DNA from: Bacteroides sp. Marseille-P3684
GTDB lineage: Bacteria; Bacteroidota; Bacteroidia; Bacteroidales; Bacteroidaceae
Length of the DNA: 64,000 nt
Direction of reading: 5' to 3'
NCBI RefSeq assembly: GCF_900291465.1
Contig: NZ_LT985808.1
Span: 3,216,683 to 3,280,682, forward strand
Part shown: positions 59,522-64,000 of the stretch, piece by piece
Position numbering within the stretch: position 1 is the first letter of the stretch
Layout: every line of letters starts with the position of its first letter
The notes under the pieces: generated by a model
Told to the model about the DNA's origin: nothing
The model's database searches: none
What the model saw: only the letters and a program-made list of their open reading frames with translations
Position numbers and translations under genes: made by a program

Positions 59522-61159
59522 TTAATATTCACCACCGAAGTTTACAGAACGACGGTAAACAGTCCAAGGAATAACCTTGGCATTTACGCGCATGAACGAT
59601 TTAGCCTTCGGATTGACGTCAGGATCGGTTCCCGGAGGAGTTGTACCGTTATCATCCGGATCTTGCGGCAAGTTCGGGTCGTTGGGGTCAGCGGGATCCC
59701 AAGGCATACCCAGACCGGTGAAGCCGGTGATTTCCAATACATAGATGTTGTTACGATAAGTTCCGGCATCCTTGATGTTCTTGTCAGAACCACTTGTCTC
59801 TACACGATTCCAGAGAGAACGGTAAGCCATGCGGCCATCCTTGTAGGTATAGATTTGATCGCGAGTATAACCGGCAAACAAGGCAGCGTCTACAGAACCG
59901 AACAAATAACCTTCAGCATAGAAGAAAGTCTTGTCACTAGCGGTAGAGTACTTGTAATCGGTATCCCACATACCCCATTTATCAGCACCAGCATGGTCTT
60001 TGAATTTCTTATAACCGTTAGTTTCAGCATCCATCACCTTGATGTTTCGTACATTGGCATCGTTCGGAACGAAAGTCACGTATACTTTGGCATAAGCATA
60101 ACGGTTGTAGCCTACTTTTGCCATCGTTGCGCTGTAGTCATTGGATGTATTTTCGAAGAAGTAAACGGCATTAGCCTTGCTGCCCAATGCATCTGCTTTT
60201 GCACCGGCGAAATCATCTACACCTTCGTTAACAGCCACAGCGGTGTAAGACCCAAAGTTCATTTTTTTTGGATCCGGATCTTGGTCTGTCAAGTTACCCA
60301 AACGAACCAAACCTTCTGTTTTAGCCGCAGCAGCAGTACTTGCAGCGTTTGCTTTGTGAATAGCAGATTCAGTCGGTTTATTGTTGAAGAGATAAGACTT
60401 CGTAGCACCGTTCACACCGGCGAAAGTCATACCAGTCTTGGATACCTTACCCAGAGCAACATCAGCCTTGTCTTTCACCTCATAGTCGTTAGTCGGTTTA
60501 TTGTCTACCACAATACCCTTTACCAACAGACGGGTTACATCAAAATCGAAGTTGTTCTTCGGATCCTGCTCAGCAAAAGCCTGTTCTTTTGTCACATCAG
60601 CTGCAACAGCATGTTTTGCAGTAGCAGAAGTCATGGTGAAACCATTAGCCATGAAGAGGTTCGTATTCTTCACAACGTCACCAGCATTGTTCGTACCTGC
60701 CATATCCACAACAGGATCGATATCACTGGCTTTGGCAGTTTTTGTCAAATCGTTACCATTCAGGATTACGTTCATATCCACCGGAGTAGGTGTTGCATCG
60801 GTTTCAAATACACCGGTCTTCCAGTAAGTATAACCACTATCTTCCTTTTTCCAGAAATCCGGATTCTTATTGTCTGCTGTAGCAGCAGTGGAAAGCGGGT
60901 TATTGAATTCTACCTGTGCTTCTCCACCCTTCAGGAAGTAAATATTAGCTACCTTCGTCTCAGTGTCAGTACCGGCATACTTGTCCGTCAATTCCTCGCT
61001 GGAAGCACGAGTTTGAGTTTGTGTTACACTCACAGCCACGTAGGTGTTCCCCTTAGTCACTTTACCATTGTCCGGAGAAGTGACAGCCACATCGTCAGAG
61101 CAAGACGCGAGGGCTAAGCCCACGGCTGCGCTGAAAAGAAAAAACTTGTTCAACTTCAT
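59522..61159 (-). CDS. Major fimbrillin, Mfa1-like stalk subunit
   Basis: A 545-residue precursor lipoprotein. Start is at MKLNKFFLF; the open frame 54 codons upstream overlaps the previous gene and is rejected. Lipobox LASC with Cys at residue 20, then SDD. A T-R-A site is at residues 50-52 (QTQTRASS), where trypsin-like maturation occurs in Porphyromonas fimbriae. Domain 1 has ANIYFLKGGEAQVEF. Domain 2 begins with NNFDFDVTRLLVKGIV. The C-terminal strand is MRVNAKVIPWTVYRRSVNFG. Composition is Ala/Thr/Lys-rich and low in Cys, as in polymerising stalk proteins. Short spacer of 70 bases after the DUF3868 gene. Confidence 0.88.
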   Translation of the reverse strand: MKLNKFFLFSAAVGLALASCSDDVAVTSPDNGKVTKGNTYVAVSVTQTQTRASSEELTDKYAGTDTETKVANIYFLKGGEAQVEFNNPLSTAATADNKNPDFWKKEDSGYTYWKTGVFETDATPTPVDMNVILNGNDLTKTAKASDIDPVVDMAGTNNAGDVVKNTNLFMANGFTMTSATAKHAVAADVTKEQAFAEQDPKNNFDFDVTRLLVKGIVVDNKPTNDYEVKDKADVALGKVSKTGMTFAGVNGATKSYLFNNKPTESAIHKANAASTAAAAKTEGLVRLGNLTDQDPDPKKMNFGSYTAVAVNEGVDDFAGAKADALGSKANAVYFFENTSNDYSATMAKVGYNRYAYAKVYVTFVPNDANVRNIKVMDAETNGYKKFKDHAGADKWGMWDTDYKYSTASDKTFFYAEGYLFGSVDAALFAGYTRDQIYTYKDGRMAYRSLWNRVETSGSDKNIKDAGTYRNNIYVLEITGFTGLGMPWDPADPNDPNLPQDPDDNGTTPPGTDPDVNPKAKSFMRVNAKVIPWTVYRRSVNFGGEY

Positions 61160-61229
61160 TGTTACAGAGTTTAGATTAATAATATAGTTAATTAAAAAAA
61201 TCTCTTCCTTAATTATATATAGGGGTGTA

Positions 61230-62621
61230 TCAACGCACCCCGTCCAGTTCTTCAAGGTTCGTCCGTGCATCGGCATTACCGAGTTCAGCCGCCCGGCGGA
61301 AGTCCTTGGCTGCCTCTGCATAACGGTTCAGGTTCACCAGGGCAGCTCCGCGCAGGTTGAGCAGGTCGCCCGTTTCGGGTGCTCCCTCCAACGCCTTCAG
61401 CGCGTCGGCATGCAAGCCTCTCGACATCAGCTCCACCGCCAGGTTGTGCAGCGTAGCCTCATCGCGATCGAACGTGGCGGCAGCAATCTGCATCGAGCGC
61501 AACCGTTCGGGCGAACCCTCGGGATAGCTCATTGCCACCTGGTAAGCCTCGGCAGCGCTCAGGCGGAGCGGTTTCTCCAGGATGATGCGCCGCCCCTCCT
61601 CCACGCTGAAATTGCGTACGGTGAAGCTCACCACGTAATCATTATGTCGCAAATAAGGATAATAACGTTCGTAGATGGTGCGGTAGATGCTCTCCGGACG
61701 GAGAATCTTGATGAGCCACTCGCGCCGGTCGAGATCCGGCTCGGTGTCGATGATGTGCAGCACGCGGTCGCGTCCCTCCAGGGTACGGTCCGCCTCGATT
61801 TGCCGGCGGAGTTCCGTCCAGTCCTCATTGGGCCAGGACACCTTCCACTTGTCGGCAGGAATCTGCGGGAACTGCTGCTTCATGTATTCTTCCAGTGCCG
61901 TGGCGCGGTTCCGTGCCAGGCGTTCGTTGTATTCCACGGGAGCCTCGGGCGAGGTGTAACCCTGCACCTCGATGGCGGAGATGGTCACCGTCGGGTCGTT
62001 TGCCACCGAGTCGATGCGGGCACGCATCTCGTCGAGCTTCGCGCGGTTCCCCTTGTAGTCCAGCAGGACGTCGTAACGGTCCAGCTCAAACTGGAAACGT
62101 CCGCGGAAGGTCACGCTGCGGTGCTTCACCCCTTCCTCACGCGGAGCGACGGTTGCCCGTGCATAGGCAGGCGCCACGAACGGCAGGATGTGAGGGTCGA
62201 TGGTGGTCACGAAGTCACCCTTCTCACAGCCGGCGCAGCCGGTGACATACTCGCGCAGGTTGAGCGTGGCGTTGCGCATCCAGGGTTCGAAGGGCACAGA
62301 AGCCGTGTAGGCAGGCGCCTCCCAGTGTCCGCCCTTCCGACGGACCGTGACGCCGTAGTCCTGAACGTCCGCCTGACGCATCAGCTGACGGTCCAGCTTC
62401 ACGCCGCGCACCCGTCCGTAGATGACAATCGGTTCCAGGGCACGCTCGTGGCGTCCGTCGGCACTGACCAGCACCGGGACCAGTGAAAGGCGGTCCTGCG
62501 TCCGCACACGGAGGTTGCTCAAGTCCGGCAAGAAAGAGAGATTGACCATCTGCCCTTCCCTGCGGACGTTGAGGTCATTGACTTGAATCTGTTCGAGGTA
62601 GCTTTTTCCTGACTTCGTCAC
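61230..62621 (-). pseudogene. DUF3868/OmpA-type periplasmic protein of fimbrial operon, 5' end lost to an IS
   Basis: 463 codons remain open from a GTG at 62621, which is directly preceded in frame by TGA from the IS end. The product has no signal peptide, though such proteins are exported; it starts abruptly at KSGKSYLEQIQVND. Domains: DUF3868 (about residues 8-130), an OmpA-like peptidoglycan-binding domain (about 205-330, with EVQGYTSPEAPVEYNERLARNRA), and C-terminal TPR-like repeats (LLNLRGAALVNLNRYAEAAKDF). DUF3868 genes normally open Bacteroides fimbrial operons. The insertion removes the start, signal peptide and probably the operon promoter. Confidence 0.8.
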
Positions 62622-64000
62622 TCAAAAAAGTCTAATTTTACAAAGCGTTGATAAATAGAATTTTGTAATTTTGCATCACCCATTTTAGGGTGACACGGTT
62701 CAAAAAATATGTTTATACGAAGGAAAAAATATCCCTCAGGCAATGTTGGCATAATTGTCACAGAGAAGATTAATGGCAAAATGAATGAACTTGCCACAAT
62801 CGGCATAGCCAAGGAACCCGAAGATCTTGACTCACTCATATCTAAAGCCCATGAGTGGATTGACAGGGAGCAAGAACGCCGGCATCCCCGTCTGGATCTT
62901 TTCGGCGAGGATCGTAAGGGGTGTGAAACGGAACTTCTGAATGCCGAGCAAATGCTTTCATGTATTACCAACATATCGATTAACGGGGCAGACCTGATAC
63001 TTGACCGTGTGTTTGACAGTGTGGGCTTCAACCGGATCGAGGATCCGGTGTTCCGACAGCTGGTAAAGGCGCGGTTGGCCTATCCGGCAAGCAAGGCGGC
63101 TACTGCCGAGTACCTGAAAAACCATTTCGATGAGGATGTCAGTCTGTCGAAGATATACCGTTATTTGGACAAGCTCAGCGACAGTCAGCATGAAATTGTC
63201 CAGGATATAAGCGTACTGCATACAAGGCAGGTGTTGAACGGCCGCATCGGTGTTTTGTTCTATGATGTGACCACTCTTTATTTTGAGGCGGATTATGAAG
63301 ATGAATTGCGAAAGACAGGATTTTCCAAAGAAGGACGGCACAGGAATCCACAGATCATCCTCGGACTGCTCGTCAGCGTCGGAGGCTATCCGCTGGCTTA
63401 TTGCATACATGAAGGGAACAAGTATGAAGGTCACACGATGCTGCCGGTAGTGACGGAATTTGTACGGAAATATAAATTGGAAGACTTTATTGTCGTAGCC
63501 GACTCCGGACTGATGAACAGCGACAATATAGCAGACTTGGAAGCAAACGGTTACAAATATATTATCGGTGCGAAAATCAAGAACGAAAGCAAAAGGATAC
63601 AGGAATGGATACTCAGTCAGCCCAAAGTTGACAAGCAGATGGTGGAATACGACAAGGGAGGCAGCAGACGTCTGCTTGTGGGATATACAGACGACCGTGC
63701 CCGCAAGGATGCCCACAACAGGGAAAAGGGGATACAACGTCTGGAAAAGGCATACCAACGTGGCACCCTGACGAAAGACAACATAAACAAGCGAGGTTAT
63801 AACAAGTTCTTGAAGATGAAGGGCGACATTAAGGTGACCATCAATTACGACAAACTTGAGGCTGACGCGAAATGGGACGGGCTGAAAGGATATCTTACCA
63901 ATACAAATATCCCGACCGGTGAAGTATATGCCGCATATCATAACCTATGGCATGTCGAAAGGGCTTTCCGCATCTCAAAATCGAAGATAGAGATACGACC
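62622..64000 (+). mobile_element. IS1634-like insertion sequence (left part; runs off the window)
   Basis: The boundary with the DUF3868 gene lies near 62612-62625. From there come about 85 bases of non-coding DNA with a -7 box TAATTTTG at 62666-62673. A TCACCC / GGGTGA hairpin (62676-62693) follows, of the kind that shields transposase genes from outside transcription. Then the transposase gene runs to the window end. The right end, inverted repeat and target duplication are outside the window. Confidence 0.8.
62709..64000 (+). CDS. IS1634/IS4-superfamily DDE transposase, partial
   Basis: The frame is open from ATG at 62709 to the window end (430 codons, no stop). It begins MFIRRKKYPSGNVGIIVTEK. 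The DDE catalytic residues are visible: Asp in LFYDVTTLYFEA (about residue 184), Asp in VVADSGLMNSDN (about 266), and Glu in WHVERAFRISKSKIEIR (about 419), with the Y-x2-R-x3-E-x6-K-like spacing of IS4-superfamily enzymes. Usual length in the family is about 500-600 residues, so roughly 100 or more are missing. The IS appears intact and could be active. Confidence 0.9.
   Translation, partial: MFIRRKKYPSGNVGIIVTEKINGKMNELATIGIAKEPEDLDSLISKAHEWIDREQERRHPRLDLFGEDRKGCETELLNAEQMLSCITNISINGADLILDRVFDSVGFNRIEDPVFRQLVKARLAYPASKAATAEYLKNHFDEDVSLSKIYRYLDKLSDSQHEIVQDISVLHTRQVLNGRIGVLFYDVTTLYFEADYEDELRKTGFSKEGRHRNPQIILGLLVSVGGYPLAYCIHEGNKYEGHTMLPVVTEFVRKYKLEDFIVVADSGLMNSDNIADLEANGYKYIIGAKIKNESKRIQEWILSQPKVDKQMVEYDKGGSRRLLVGYTDDRARKDAHNREKGIQRLEKAYQRGTLTKDNINKRGYNKFLKMKGDIKVTINYDKLEADAKWDGLKGYLTNTNIPTGEVYAAYHNLWHVERAFRISKSKIEIR

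Noticed and set aside
61160..61321. N-terminal extension of the major fimbrillin by 54 residues
   Set aside because: It overlaps the end of the DUF3868 gene and precedes an otherwise perfect lipoprotein signal at 61159.
62958..63941. 327-codon minus-strand frame over the transposase
   Set aside because: The plus frame carries the DDE motifs and runs unbroken from 62709 to the window end.

Overview
The window is chromosomal DNA of a Bacteroidales bacterium, most likely a member of the Bacteroidaceae. The signs are SusC/SusD pairs, an Mfa/FimA-type fimbrial operon of lipoproteins, the bamD-rpoZ-DUF4293 trio, promoters with a TAnnTTTG -7 box, and almost no Shine-Dalgarno sequences. No tRNA, rRNA or CRISPR array was seen.

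Layout. 1-14.6 kb is housekeeping: the end of an ABC-F ATPase, an M13 metallopeptidase, bamD/rpoZ/DUF4293, uvrB, a DUF349 protein with a structured leader, mgtE, rsmA, a UPF0104-type membrane protein, pepD and a DUF2461 protein. 14.6-17.1 kb holds a palindrome array and an AAA/DUF4143 ATPase gene with 33-bp repeats upstream. 17.1-28.4 kb is a visibly AT-richer nutrient-uptake island: ECF sigma, FecR-type anti-sigma, SusC with an STN domain, SusD, a lipoprotein and two thioredoxin-fold proteins. It is bounded by related short repeats. 29.0-36.6 kb is a pectin/hexuronate region: a Gfo/Idh/MocA (GH109-like) protein, an ExuT-like MFS transporter, a GH105 hydrolase, a CE8 pectinesterase and a SUMF1-propeller fusion, followed by an AraC regulator. 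37.8-41.5 kb is general: an AI-2E family exporter, a HAD phosphatase, a second ABC-F ATPase and a 46-residue zinc-ribbon protein. 41.6-46.3 kb is a phosphate-starvation operon, porin-pstS-pstC-pstA-pstB, behind an 11-bp-period Pho-box-like array. 46.3-48.7 kb holds repeats and a second AAA/DUF4143 gene with its own 32-bp upstream repeats. 48.7-62.6 kb is a fimbrial operon read on the minus strand: an OmpA-type DUF3868 gene, the major fimbrillin, the anchor, three accessory subunits and a 1449-residue probable tip adhesin. An IS1634-like element, running off the window end, has removed the 5' end of the DUF3868 gene.

How parts work together. In the SusCD island the sigma/anti-sigma pair most likely senses occupancy of the STN-bearing SusC, and a 20-bp hairpin covers the anti-sigma start codon. 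The pectin genes would demethylate pectin, hydrolyse unsaturated oligouronides and import hexuronates. The fimbrial genes encode a stalk, anchor and tip; five of six lipoprotein precursors share a T-R-(A/V) site 25-37 residues after the lipobox Cys, and the anchor lacks it.

The least explained signals are the phased ~32/33-bp iterons upstream of both AAA/DUF4143 genes, the structured RNA ahead of the DUF349 gene, the hairpin series between major fimbrillin and anchor, and the SUMF1-propeller fusion. All database-level assignments rest on motif recognition by eye.
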